Origin: Musa acuminata AAA Group
Taxonomy: Eukaryota; Streptophyta; Magnoliopsida; Zingiberales; Musaceae
Length of the DNA stretch: 64,000 bases
Assembly (NCBI RefSeq): GCF_036884655.1
Contig: NC_088355.1
Coordinates: 41,097,001-41,161,000, forward strand
Direction of reading: 5' to 3'
Under the pieces are notes generated by a model. It worked only from the letters and a program-made list of their open reading frames with translations, ran no database searches and was not told where the DNA came from. The position numbers and the translations under genes were made by a program. This document shows positions 48,038-59,157 of this stretch, in pieces. The stretch's first letter is position 1. Each line of letters starts with the position of its first letter.

Positions 48038-48265
48038 TTAGAGGTGGCAGCCGCAGCAGAGGTAGAAGCAGCAGAGGGCGCCCACGAGGAGGACGGCCTC
48101 GAGGCAGTAGAGGATGCGGAAGAGGAGGTCGTCGAGGAAGGAGAAGCGGAGGTTGGGGCGCTTCCACCGCCAGCAGTTGGCGAAGCGGAGCTTCCACGGC
48201 CAGCGGCATCCCCTACCGCCGTTCAGCTTCCGGAGCCAACTTCCTCCGCCGGGCTCGGCCGCCAT
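48038..48265 (-). CDS. Small cysteine-rich membrane protein (75 aa)
   Basis: Minus-strand frame of 75 codons from ATG at 48265. An in-frame ATG 91 codons upstream exists, but the extra sequence looks non-coding. The N-terminal half is basic and Trp/Arg-rich (WLRKLNGGRGCRWPWKLRFA, CWRWKRPNLRF). A conserved-looking C-terminus follows: SFLDDLLFRILYCLEAVLLV, then GALCCFYLCCGCHL, forming one membrane segment that ends in clustered cysteines just before the stop. I believe similar short plant proteins with this C-terminal signature exist, but the function is not known. The cysteines next to the membrane would suit S-acylation (inference). Intronless. Confidence 0.55.
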   Translation of the reverse strand: MAAEPGGGSWLRKLNGGRGCRWPWKLRFANCWRWKRPNLRFSFLDDLLFRILYCLEAVLLVGALCCFYLCCGCHL

Positions 48266-49325
48266 CCTCCCCTTTCGCAACAAGCAGCGGTGGGTCTCTC
48301 TTCCCCTTTTCACCGTGACCGAGGAATCGCAAAGTGGATGGGAGGCAGGACGGCGTCCAGGAGTTGTTGGGGGCGGGAGTCTATTTAGAGGAAGAGGAAC
48401 AGAGGATGCGTCGGGAAGTACGCATCCGTTGGTTTGGTTTGCGGTGACAGAGAATGAGAGCGTAGATGGTTGATTATAAGTCGTCCGATATTGTTTTGAC
48501 GGTGATGATGACATTGTTTGTGGACATAAGTCATCCAAACGAGTGTATATATTTTTAATAGGGAAATTAACCTTAAAAAAAAACCTCCACTAATTATATT
48601 GGAAAAAATTTTAGATTCTAATTTTGCTTTATATTTCCGATTATTTTCTCAAAGCTTTCTAAATCGATTCGGTGAATCGATTTTGATGACGAAATCAATA
48701 GATCCATATTTATCCATTTACGAAGGAAAAAAAATCCTCTGATAATTTCTAAATAGAAAGGTGTCATCCCATAAAAACCAATTAACATTGGCTGCTTTAG
48801 GTAAATTAACCTAATAAAAATAAAATAAGGAAAAAAATAGGTGTCATAACAAAATATTCCTTTTTTAATCAAATGTCTACCATTGCCAAATCGCCTTCAA
48901 ATTTATAAGAAACACAGTACTAATTAATTTAAGGAATCCACTGATTTCACTTCAACCCAAATCATTCTTGTCCTCTTGATGCATGAACAATCTAGTTTGC
49001 ATTGTATTTGAATAAAATTGATTAGTCTATAAATATTTTACACATATAATAAGTTATCACACGATATATCGAAGAGGAAGAAATAAATAAATACAGAAAA
49101 AAGAGAAAAAAATTATTGGTTGAATATTAAAAATCTTTACAGTATATATGAAATATTCATTTTTATAAATATAAAAGACTATCAATCAAGAATATGAAGA
49201 ATTATTCTTCAAATCAAATCAAAATTATTTAAGATCATTATATGATGTCATTATAAATTTTTTTCTTATAATCGAATTTATGAAAGGGGATAGAATATTA
49301 TAATAAATTGAGTTGTTTTAGTGAT

Positions 49326-49393
<68 letters not shown>

Positions 49394-49439
49394 TCAATTA
49401 TTATTTTTCTATTCTTAACAATCTAATATTGTTTCACAA
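48266..49439. other. Promoter of small membrane protein gene and AT-rich spacer
   Basis: GC-rich to about 48500, then strongly AT-rich with no gene. It ends in a long (AT)n array. Confidence 0.45.
49329..49391. repeat. (AT)n microsatellite, about 31 repeats
   Basis: Uninterrupted AT dinucleotides for about 62 bp. Confidence 0.95.
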
Positions 49440-49990
49440 AAAATCTATTGCCTTCATGGCCTCGGGACCGACGCGGCTTGGTTCGGGTTCGGATGACGAA
49501 GATCTTCCTGGGACGCTCCTCTCGACTGCTGAGGTTGCCGATCATGATGTTCCGATTAGGACGAGGTCGTCGTTTCCACCGGGAGAGAACCCCCGCCTGC
49601 GCCTTTGGTGGACGACCTTCGCCTTCGCACCTGCACAAAGGTCGGATCAGGGAGCTCGACCCGACCCCTCCGACGATCAAGTTAGTGGATGGTCTTCGGG
49701 AATTTTTTCTCCTCCTCTCTCTCTCTCATGCGCGAGGGTTTTTATAGTGAGAATTACAATTGCATGATGTGCCTGCCCGCGGGGAGCAGGAACGTACTTC
49801 TGATAGCATCTGACATTGCCGTTGGCGTGATATGGGGGATCGAGCCTGAGCAGGATGTTAATATGCTTTGGTAGGCGTGATGCACCACCTGATGCAGCTT
49901 ATGTCACGTGAGTCTTATCGCAATTATTACCCTCGTCAGCTCCCTAAATAAATCTCATCGTGTTGTGTCTCCCACTGTTCCATTCTTCGT
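49440..49990. mobile_element. Possible LTR-type repeat fragment
   Basis: GC-richer island in AT-rich DNA. It has overlapping short frames, a pyrimidine run, then GGTTTTTATAGTGAGAATTA near 49738 and a CACGTGAGTCTTATCGCA block. I associate this combination with plant LTR sequences (TTTTTATAGTGAG in the promoter part). No ends or protein domains were identified; tentative. Confidence 0.3.
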
Positions 49991-50335
49991 CGACGTTCAA
50001 CCACAGTGGGCGATCTCTCAGTGCACTCGGAACGCCAAGCAAGGAGGCATAAAAGAAGTGGTCACTTTGTGAAAGGAAGAGGCGAAAGCAACCGCCGCTG
50101 TGTTCTTTCGTCTCTGCTTTCTGGTCTTCCCCTCAGCTAATATTTACCTGATAAGACGGAGGGAAATGGAGTAGCTTTTGCTGCTCTCGAGATCTTCTGG
50201 TGGTCATGTACGACAACGTCTAAAGACGAACTCATCTCCATGTTTCGCTGCCTCTTGTCTCGGATTCAAGCAACAGTCTGCAGCCCCAAGTCCAACCACC
50301 GGCACTCATGAGCGATGGAATCTGCATATGCATGT

Positions 50336-50338
<3 letters not shown>

Positions 50339-50370
<32 letters not shown>
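50339..50370. repeat. (CT)n microsatellite
   Basis: About 16 CT dinucleotides in a row. Confidence 0.92.
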
Positions 50371-50372
<2 letters not shown>

Positions 50373-51402
50373 ATCCATTGTGAGCTGCAGTATCGTTTGC
50401 CAATGTATCTAAATGGTAGTAGAGTTCTTGGTAAGGTCATTAGATGCTTATAAACTGGCCCCGAAGCTTTCAATGGAGAGGATAAACCTTGTCTGTGAGT
50501 GCGGCAGGGTGCAGTTTGGGACTCTCACAAGAAGATGTCCAAGCTGTGATCCCATCGGACGAATAAACCCGGAGCTAAATGGGCTGAGATCCGTTGCTTT
50601 TGAGCATATTGCCTCCACATTAGGCCTCGTCAAACCGATTGACCCAATTTCGCACCCATCTGCCTCGTGACGACCCAAACTTGTAGCTCTTACGATGGCA
50701 ACGCTTATATCTCAAACACTAGTTTAGTAGTGTGCAAAATAAATATAGTCTCGAGAAGTGAAAACTAAAAGAAAAGCTTAGTTTCGAGACGATAGACATC
50801 CTAACGATTAAGCCACATCGTACGCAATTATGAGGTTATGAGTTTGAGTCCTGTAATGAACCCAACTTTTCTGTTGCCAATGTAGGAAATGTGAAATCAA
50901 ATGGCACCAAAGCATTTCAACTTTCATGCACATTGATCGATGATGTTGTACACAATTGAACGCTCATAATTCAGGGGGGTGCAGTGTGAAATCAGTGGTT
51001 GAGACTTGCAGTGAGTCTCTGTCTTCCTCCAATCGTCAGAAGAAGACGAGCGAGTCAAAAAGCACACCACCAGCTATCCTTATAATATTGATGTCTCTAA
51101 CGATCTTTTGACGTGCGTTATGGAAGCTTGTGCACCGATGAATGGATGGACTACCAAATCCCTAAAAGAAATGGCCTATGGCTTGTTATATGAATGAATC
51201 ACATGAAGTAGGGCCCCGTTTCCTGTGCCAATTGGTTCCATGCAGCAAATGATGTCAACTATAATGATTAAAGAGAGACAGAGAGGAAGAAGAAGAAGAA
51301 GACGAAAGGAAACTCCATCCACCTTGCTCTTGTCAGGGCTCAGCTGTTCCCTAGGAAAGAGGTGGACGTTTGTATAGCTCAGTTGGATTGCTTGCATCCA
51401 CC

Positions 51403-51427
51403 CCTCTCTCTCTCTCTCTCTCTCTCT
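51403..51427. repeat. (CT)n microsatellite
   Basis: About 12 CT dinucleotides. Confidence 0.9.
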
Positions 51428-51989
51428 TTTCAGCTTCTCCATGACTGCTTACGAACACCAAGCCTTCAGTTCTTGGAGTAGAGAGTGTAGTTTCTGAGAA
51501 AAGGCATCTCCAGTCTCCAGCAAGAACAACAGTGCAAAGGTTTTGTGAACATCCAAACCAATTCACCTGCCAAATGATCAGTCCAATCTTGAAGAGCCTA
51601 CTTGAAACTAAGATCTAACTACGGTCTGTTCTGATTGCAATGTGGTCCAAGCATCATTGACATCCCCAAAAAAATAGAAACGTTTGTGTCAGCTTCAGTT
51701 CTAAGCTTCGATGTAACTAGCAGCAGTAAATGCATGGGAAGGAAGAGCAGACAAACGGAGCAGCTGATAACCGTCTCAGAGATTGCTGGCTTTGGAGGAG
51801 CCACACGATACTGGTGCAGAGCAGGTGGCATTGACGTCGAATCCATCGATTTACCTCTCATTCCTTCTCCTCCACGCAAAGGACTAACTGTTGCCGTCCC
51901 TGTGCTGACCTTACCTCCGATGGTGACGGCCCCCAACCAAATACCAAACCCCACCAACCAGGCGACTCTTCCAACTCAGTCAACAATCT

Positions 51990-51992
<3 letters not shown>

Positions 51993-52032
<40 letters not shown>
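51993..52032. repeat. (CT)n microsatellite
   Basis: About 20 CT dinucleotides. Confidence 0.92.
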
Positions 52033-53845
52033 AAGGTCTGAGAGAGAGAATAGACGTAGAGCCCACGCAACTGCTCCATGCACAATGAATACACCGCAAT
52101 AACGTCAACGTTGTCACACCGATGATTTCTCGTTCATTTGCCGCATGTTTCCAGCAGTCGATCGTGGATGCAATTTCAAACAGGTTGCCGATGATGAATC
52201 TATCCATTGGACGGATAGAAAGGTGATTGAAAACTCCATCCATGTCTCTCCATCATTTCATTCAAATCTACGTAGATTGAACAGTACGTATTGTCAAATG
52301 TTATTTACATTAGAGAAGAATTCAGAAAAACTTGCACCATCGATTTTTATAAGATGTGATAATAATATAACACTAATTGAAATCTAACGAGTAGTGTAAA
52401 CATCCATCCTATATGAGTGATGAAGAAAGCAGTATGATTATTAGACACAAACGTTGGCACACGATGTTTGATGCCCTTTGACCATCCTATTTGGTCGAGC
52501 CAATTGTCGTGATGATTGGCTCGATTTAGACGCATCTCGATGTCGTTAGGTTTCAATCAAATCAATTCAGTTTTCGTGTCATTATTCTAAACCCAAGTCA
52601 TCGATCACATCCAACCTTCCTTTTCTTCCCCAATGGAAATAACACCATACTCTATCCATGATTCTATTCTAGACACAAAGAAAAAGGATGTCAGGTGTGA
52701 TAAGAATGGCATAATCCACTATGAAATGATTTGGATACCGTAAGACTACCGTTTGCTCCCATAAATGTAAGATATAATAGAGGTGTTAGTTGGAGAGGCC
52801 AAATCATTCCCCCCACCCACTTGACATGTTGATATAAGCATGATGTAACGTAATTCAAAAGATAAAATTGATCATATAAGCGATCGTTATATCGAATCGA
52901 TTATGCCGATAGCTATTATGCTAGGTCGATTACCTTGGCGATCATCATGTTAGATATGCCATGTCAACCATTGTTATCTTAGACTAGTCATATCGATGAT
53001 TATTGAGCTAGATGATCAAGTCAATGACCTTTGTGTTGAATTTATCGAGAAGCAACAACTATAAACAATATATTATTCTTCTCTTTCCTTTAACTTTCGG
53101 ATCATTCTATTTCAAACTCTCTAATAACAATCATCAGCTTACCTATCTATAAATTTAGCCCTTCTTAAATAAATCTATATAACAAATTTGAGGATAATTT
53201 TCCAAACCAAAACTATACAATACATAGAGCGCATTCTAATCAACTATGATGATCGGGGTAGGTACGCACATCCATCAATTATATTCAAACCTTAGCACGG
53301 TGACACGAGTCCAGCCGTGGGAAAGGAACCCTTGTATTTCTCTATCATCTTCTTCTAGAAATGGCTGAGATCTAAGCTGATCGTGCATGGATTGTGATCT
53401 AGAAAAGATGAGATGAGTCATGATCGTTTACCTTACGTGTCAGATTTTGATTGAGAGATTCTTTTTCGCCGCATCACCTACATGCCACCGTGGATGCTGC
53501 CCAAGACATGTCTTTGCAGTTCTAAATCCGTGGCAAATGTTGAGGCTTGCGGGTGACACGGCTCTGTTCACGAACCCAGACACGACGAGTCGGAGACCGA
53601 GAAGCTTCGCCGATGTCTCCCAGCCTCTTTGCGCGTCACCCAAACGTGAGCCTCACTCTCTTTTGGTCGTTGCCAACCCGACACCGAGCCGGAGACAAAA
53701 AACGCGTTACTCCGGCCCCGAGACCGCAACAGTGTCCGCACGTGAACCGCACCGTTAAGCCGGTGGGTTTCACACCACCACCGGGGCTGCCGTCACCGAC
53801 CGTCTGATGTTTTCCTCGCCTCGATCCTAACGTCTGCGGCCCCGC

Positions 53846-53997
53846 GGTCAACCCTCCCACCACCGAGACGGGGGGATCTGACGCCCACACGTCGTCAGCC
53901 GCGCGCCGGGTCAGCGCCCGGTCTCCCACGAGCTGAGGGCTGGTCAATTGCCGGTGCTCCACAACTGGCACGCGTCCGAAGAGCCATGGAATTTGAC
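53846..53997 (+). promoter_or_regulatory. W-box cluster upstream of WRKY gene
   Basis: W-box cores lie at 53846-53851 (GGTCAA, TTGACC on the other strand), 53942-53947 (GGTCAA) and 53993-53997 (TTGAC), all within 370 bp of the WRKY ATG. A TATA-like TTATTTATATGC lies near 54103. Clustered W-boxes are the binding sites of WRKY factors and suggest auto- or cross-regulation (inference). Confidence 0.45.
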
Positions 53998-54209
53998 ATC
54001 GGTATCCCCCACCACGAGCTCGTCTTGTGATCGTGGACGAGTCCTCGTCGCCTGCGTAAAACGCCAGCCAAATTATTGCGCAGGGAAGCGATGGATTGAA
54101 GCTTATTTATATGCTTAGTATGAAGGGAGCAACGGAAGAGTCTTCCTCTTTCTCTCTCTCGGACCAACCTCGTCTCCTCTTCGTTTACCACGTCTCTGGC
54201 GCACTGTCC

Positions 54210-55687
54210 ATGGCTGGAGATCAGGGGAGGGAGCATTACCACTTCCTGTTCCATGACGAGTTGTCGGCGCTCTTCTCCCAGAAGCCACCGGGCGGCGCAG
54301 CAGACCCTGGTCCACGCGGCTTCCACCTGCAGGCAGTGTCGCCGCTCCTGAGCTTCACCGACTTGTTGCATGGCCCGGCAATGGACTACGACTCGCTAGG
54401 TAGAGATTTGGGTTTGTCATGTTCGGCGCCGTCAGGTGTGGTTGGTTCCGGTGGGACGGCGTCGCGTGAGCTGATGACTGGTGGTAACGACAATGCTCGT
54501 TACGGGTGCGGTGGAGGTGCGACCCCGCTGACACCGAATTCTTCGGTCTCTTCATCGTCCACTGAGGCAGCAGGCGAAGAGGACGGAGAACGGTGTAAGA
54601 AGGATCAGCTGAAGCAGGAGGATGAGGAGGAGGAGGAGGAGGAGCAACAAGCCAAGGATGATGATGAAGGGGGCGATACGTCTAAGAAAGTGTGAGTTCT
54701 CATGAAAACTGAAAAGTCTCCTTTTGCCTTTTCCTGCTTTTCACTTTCTGCTCTGCCTAAAGGTTTGATTGTGTTGGACGTTGGCAACTTCAATCGTAGA
54801 TGGGGTTTGGTTTGGCAGAGATCTTTCTTCTACTAGTATGATGAAAAATCCTAATCTCTTTGGGATTTTTTCTCTCACTTGTGTGATCTCGACCTCTATG
54901 TTTCGACACATTAAGCTTTTTGACTCGAGCCAGCCTTAAGGTCTTGCCTGTTTCTGTTCTTCGATCCCAAAGTCTTTCCCTTGAGGTCTTTAGCTTTCGG
55001 GGCGCAACCGGGGATCATCAATGCATGAACATCCAACTATATTCCGATACTGTAGCAGCTGAATCATTCGCTTCCTACGGTCTGATCGCTTGAAACTGGA
55101 TGCAACAGGAATAAAACCAAGAAGAAAGGAGAGAAAAGGCAAAGGCAGCCCCGTTTCGCCTTCGTGACCAAAAGCGAGGTTGATCATCTCGACGATGGCT
55201 ACCGGTGGAGGAAATATGGCCAGAAAGCAGTCAAGAACAACCCTTATCCGAGGTAAGTCAAACCGTAGGCATGAGAGCTCGTGCCATGTTTGGTCGCATC
55301 CTTACCGCCGAATCAACATATATGTACAGAAGCTACTATCGTTGCACGACTCAGAAGTGCCCGGTGAAGAAGAGGGTGGAGAGGTCCCATCAAGATCCCA
55401 CGATCGTGATTACCACCTACGAAGGCAAACACAATCATCAGAACCCTGCAACAGCTCGAGGGAGCACACACCTGATAGCATCTCTTCCCACGATGTCGAC
55501 CAGCTTCTGCCAGGAGCTCATGATGCACCAAATCCCGCAACTTAACAGGATCGACACCCAGCAAGGGAACACGAACCCTAATGTGTTCCTCGCGAGCCTA
55601 CTGCCTTCGCTCCAGCAGTCTCACTTCCCCGACTACGGTCTCCTGCAGGACATCGTTCCTTCCTTGGTCGACGGCAGCCAACCATGA
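54210..55687 (+). CDS. WRKY transcription factor, group IIc (WRKY28/71-like), three exons
   Basis: Exons 54210-54691, 55109-55252 and 55330-55687 join in phase to 327 aa. The exon 1 donor is taken as GT|GTGAGT at 54692, because splicing at 54690 would give an immediate stop. ATG at 54210 was chosen over 54096, since the extra 38 residues are not family-like. After a Ser-rich and poly-Glu N-terminal half come the basic [20 protein letters not shown] and [20 protein letters not shown] (WRKYGQK at 194-200). The zinc ligands are C214, C219, H243 and H245 (C-x4-C-x23-H-x-H). The intron after the PYPR codons is the conserved intron of this clade. It is a nuclear factor that binds W-boxes (TTGACC/T); relatives act in defence, branching and stress. 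The domain has KNNPYP where many relatives have KNSPYP. Confidence 0.93.
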
Positions 55688-56559
55688 TATGGCTTCGTCG
55701 CATGCAGTTTCTTGTTCTGTGGTCTCAACTTTTGTCGGACATGAAGTGCATTGAGATGTTCGGGTTGAGAGTAACTTTCATGCATGTGAAATGAAATCCT
55801 CATGCACCAGTAGAATCCCTCCGTGAAAGGAACGCCTATCTAATTTTGAGGTTATAGCTTCATCTTCAAGGCTTCTAACAGAAGGCATTTTATGCTATTC
55901 GACGACGTCTGCCTCGAGGATGGCAACCACAAGCCTAAAGACGATCCGGTCAGTGGTCTCCACGACAGGACAAGTCAAGAGCTCCCTGGGAAACAAATGG
56001 CCTTTGCAGTGACACTTGGAAAGATTGTACTTTCTCCAAAAACTAAAAATCCATTTAATTCTAATTAGTTTTTGTGACCATGCAGATGCAATTTCTTGAA
56101 GGTTTTTGCAAGTGCAAGGATTAGTAGTACTCTGTCTCTTCCACTTAAAATCGTTTCCACATCATATTCTTCTGAGTTTCATATGTTACAGAATCCGAAA
56201 CACAGTCAGTCCGACCACAGTTTTCTTGGCTATCACTGTAAAAGCCACCATTCTTACTACTTACCATGAAGTACAAGTCTTTTTTTATCTCAAGAACTGA
56301 TGAAAGCCAAATAGGCATCCCTCTTTTCCATTTTCTCAAGTAGCACTAGCATGAGAAGGGGAGGCCCATAATTTACTCAGACAGATGACAATGGAAGGAA
56401 GACATGCAATTATTTCAGCAGTGCAAACCATGGACAAGGCTGCTTTCTCTAGACTGTTATTGGGATGCTGAACAACACTAGAGGGACTGTTGACAGAGAG
56501 TGGAAATGTTCATGAGTGTTGTGTCGGGTGACTCAGGTACCACTTTGGAATCAGCACAG

Positions 56560-56651
56560 TGTTGGGTGTTTTTGCTTTAATAAAAGTGGACCCACATGGT
56601 TGGTGTGTTGGGTGTTTTTGCTTTAATAAAAGTGGACCCACATGGTTGGTT
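56560..56651. repeat. Tandem duplication, 46-bp unit
   Basis: GTTGGGTGTTTTTGCTTTAA followed by TAAAAGTGGACCCACATGGT occurs twice, 46 bp apart, essentially identical, so it is recent. Confidence 0.9.
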
Positions 56652-56750
56652 GTGTGAAAAACCTGAGTCACAGCCTTTATATTTGGATGATAAAAAGATC
56701 CGGAGTCAATGATATCTCCCTTACTCTCAAAGGTACATTTTGGAGCTCAG

Positions 56751-56832
56751 AACCTTCGGACCGCACCAATGATCGATCGACCTAAATGCGTGAACCTCCG
56801 AACCGCACCAATGATCGATCGACCTAAATGCG
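56751..56832. repeat. Tandem duplication, 41-bp unit
   Basis: CCGCACCAATGATCGATCGA followed by CCTAAATGCGT occurs twice, 41 bp apart. A shorter relative, GAGCCGCACCAATGGCCGA, is itself doubled at about 56921-56958. Confidence 0.88.
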
Positions 56833-58230
56833 TATACCTCGACTGAGCAAACTAGCTCCCGAGCCATATACTGATAAAATCATTTAATCTCACATTTGTT
56901 GAGGAATACGAAAACCAAGAGCCGCACCAATGGCCGAGAGCCGCACCAATGGCCGACTGGGACCAAATGTCCCTTATCAACATATTAATTATATTAGATA
57001 ATGTGAACTTATTGTGTATTAGATCTTATTTTTCAAAAAAATAAAAAGGAGAAAAATCATGAAGCATATTAATGGAAACATTGAGTAAAGAATAAAGGAA
57101 AGCTGGCTTGCATAAGGAAACAAGTGTGAAAACAATAAAGAGAATCCACTAATGTTCCTCATATGTTTCACCACAGCTTCACTATGTAAATTAAGAACCA
57201 AAACACAAACATAACAATACAGCATTTCTTCTGCATCGAGTAGCTTTCTGGATTAAACAAAACTATCAAACATCCACCTTGCCTTCTCATTTGACAAGCA
57301 AAAGTAATGAATATGTTAACTTAATCCTAAAACTGTTCACATGGCTCGAGACATGTATGATTAGTTTGCAAATTACTCAAAGATCACATACCCTATGATC
57401 TTAACAAGAAAAATAGCACTTCAGATATCATGACAAAAAAGCAACTCATAATTATAACTGAAGACTGGCTAAAGGAACAACAGAACTAGGTGAGAGGCTC
57501 ATCTGGAAAACAAACCCTTGGAGAGGGAAAAAGAAATACCAAGGGAATCTAAATTACAATTAGGGTGAATTCAGAATTCAGAGCAGACAGCACAGGCTTC
57601 TGAAAAGCTTGTTGTTCCTGGTCATCCTTTCCTCCTTTTGAGCCCTTGGAACAGCATAAAGAAAGAAACAGAAGGCAAAGCTTGCTACTCCTCGGATATC
57701 ATAATCAACTTCCTTCCTTCAACTACTGATACACATTTCACATAACAAAACACATTGATGATCTCAAATCTTAAAATACCTGTATACGAGTACCAAAATC
57801 CATAATATTGATAAGCAGAAAAGAAATGGCAAAGATACCATATTCCCAAGGAAGCCACTTATAACATGAATGAAAAGGATGCCCACTTAAAATGAAGTGG
57901 AGCTATAAATATAGGGAGTGCTATGACCAGACATCAGAAAGTACTTGCCAACATGATAACATCAGACAACATCCTAAGAACATAAAGACATATTAAAGGA
58001 GGGAGACACAAAGACACCTCTGAGAACACAAACCTCACACTTCAGAATCATAACATCATGGGCAACAACAAAGGCCCACCAACACAGTAAAAAAAAGATG
58101 GTCCTTTCCTTGGATAGGCATTGCAGAGAGAGAATAGTAATATGGCTACTTTGTTATATGGAACTCCAATACGATGCATCTTCTTTTATTCTCTAGCAAT
58201 GGAACTGGGATAATCAGAATTCCGATGAAT

Positions 58231-58956
58231 TTAGTCATCAAGGTCCTGTATTCCGAGTTTCTCAACTTCTGACTTGAGGGATTTCAAATATCTAACAGCT
58301 TCATCAAGGACGACCGTCGTGTCCATCTGATCTCCTCCAGGTATAATGCCCCTGAGAGCTTCGACCATCTTTTTCATCCTATCCCTCTTTCTATCGGCAC
58401 TGTTCAAAGTTGACTTGTGACTGGAAGCATTTCCCAATGTGTGACATCCCAGATCTTCCATGAAGCGTGGTGAGTCTGGGAAATTGTCATCCTGGTTGTA
58501 GACAGGAGTCCTACCGGTGCTGATTACATCGTCATCTTCATCATTTTCTTCTTCTGAACTAAGCAGTGCATTAATATCTTCAGTGTCTTCTTTGAAAGAT
58601 GATGAACATTCTTCTTTAATATCAGTATTTCTGCCAATGATTTTGCCATATTCTTCAACACATGCAGCACCAACATCGAAGTTTGAGGAACCAAACTCGT
58701 GAACCAGAGCAGGGCGGGACATGACCCGATTTGTGTTGTCCATCTGATTAAAAATGAAGTTCTTGGGGCAGGTTTCAGAGAGTTGGTGCTTGAATCTACT
58801 AAATGTACCAGGAATTTCATATTTTCTCCCAGGTTGAGCAGCACCAAAGGTAAGGGTAGGAACACCATTGGTATAGATGTTATAGGTGTAGCCACCCACT
58901 TCATATGGATGAGCGGGTGGTACATTTCCAGCAAAATATCTTGGGTCTCCGTGCAT
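58231..58956 (-). CDS. SAC51-family atypical bHLH factor (bHLH144-like)
   Basis: Single coding exon of 241 codons on the minus strand. The N-terminus reads MHGDPRYFAGNVPPAHPYE. The middle has SETCPKNFIFNQMDNTNRVM and an acidic run, INALLSSEEENDEDDDVIST. The C-terminal HLH reads RKRDRMKKMVEALRGIIPGG, then QMDTTVVLDEAVRYLKSLKS and EVEKLGI. The basic part lacks the H-E-R residues of E-box binders, as is typical for the SAC51/bHLH142-145 group. In Arabidopsis this group acts in thermospermine-controlled xylem development and is translationally controlled by uORFs. The leader here is long, holds candidate uORFs (60047-60154, 60357-60467) and contains a SINE. The start at 58956 gives the family N-terminus. 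Confidence 0.88.
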   Translation of the reverse strand: MHGDPRYFAGNVPPAHPYEVGGYTYNIYTNGVPTLTFGAAQPGRKYEIPGTFSRFKHQLSETCPKNFIFNQMDNTNRVMSRPALVHEFGSSNFDVGAACVEEYGKIIGRNTDIKEECSSSFKEDTEDINALLSSEEENDEDDDVISTGRTPVYNQDDNFPDSPRFMEDLGCHTLGNASSHKSTLNSADRKRDRMKKMVEALRGIIPGGDQMDTTVVLDEAVRYLKSLKSEVEKLGIQDLDD

Positions 58957-59052
58957 GGAGACAAAAGATTATTGGATCCTTTGCTGCCGAAATGGGGATG
59001 GTTGGATGGTCTTCAGCAGGCAGAAGTATATGGCTTTCAAATGTGTCTCCAA

Positions 59053-59157
59053 TTTTCTTTTTTTCTTTTTTTGAGTAAGTGACCAAGACAGGATTCAGTC
59101 TCAAGACCTTGCGATAGACTATCAAAGTATTTATCAACTAAGCTAGTTGACACCTTT
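59053..59157 (-). mobile_element. tRNA-derived SINE with target-site duplication, in bHLH leader
   Basis: On the minus strand it has an A-box-like TAGCTTAGTTGATAAATA, a B-box-like GGTCTTGAGACTGAATCC, and a 3' A-rich tail (CAAAAAAAGAAAAAAAGAAA). Both sides carry the 11-bp duplication TGTGTCTCCAA (59042-59052 and 59158-59168). About 105 bp long. Confidence 0.85.

Larger units (their letters stand above)
49991..53840. other. Long intergenic region with CT microsatellites
   Basis: No gene recognised in about 3.8 kb. Holds three (CT)n tracts (50339-50370, 51403-51427, 51993-52032) and AT-rich stretches. A block near 50800-50870 has a weak tRNA-like B-box string GAGTTTGAGTCCTG and could be an old SINE. 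Frames up to 132 codons overlap the microsatellites and have no domain. Confidence 0.4.
55688..58230. other. Intergenic region between WRKY and bHLH genes (tail to tail)
   Basis: Contains both 3' UTRs and, at 56.5-56.96 kb, a cluster of short tandem duplications. No gene recognised. Confidence 0.45.

Noticed and set aside
50790..50920. Possible SINE with weak B-box-like GAGTTTGAGTCCTG
   Set aside because: No clear A box, tail or target-site duplication, unlike the SINEs at 16747 and 59053.
51619..52033. Overlapping frames of 112 and 132 codons on opposite strands
   Set aside because: Both overlap or abut a CT microsatellite, no domain, no conserved motif.
53420..53971. GC-rich frames of 112 and 111 codons upstream of WRKY
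   Set aside because: Opposing frames in the probable promoter; composition effect only.
58901..59137. 78-codon frame overlapping the bHLH start
   Set aside because: Half of it lies in the SINE and the rest is a shifted shadow of the bHLH coding sequence.
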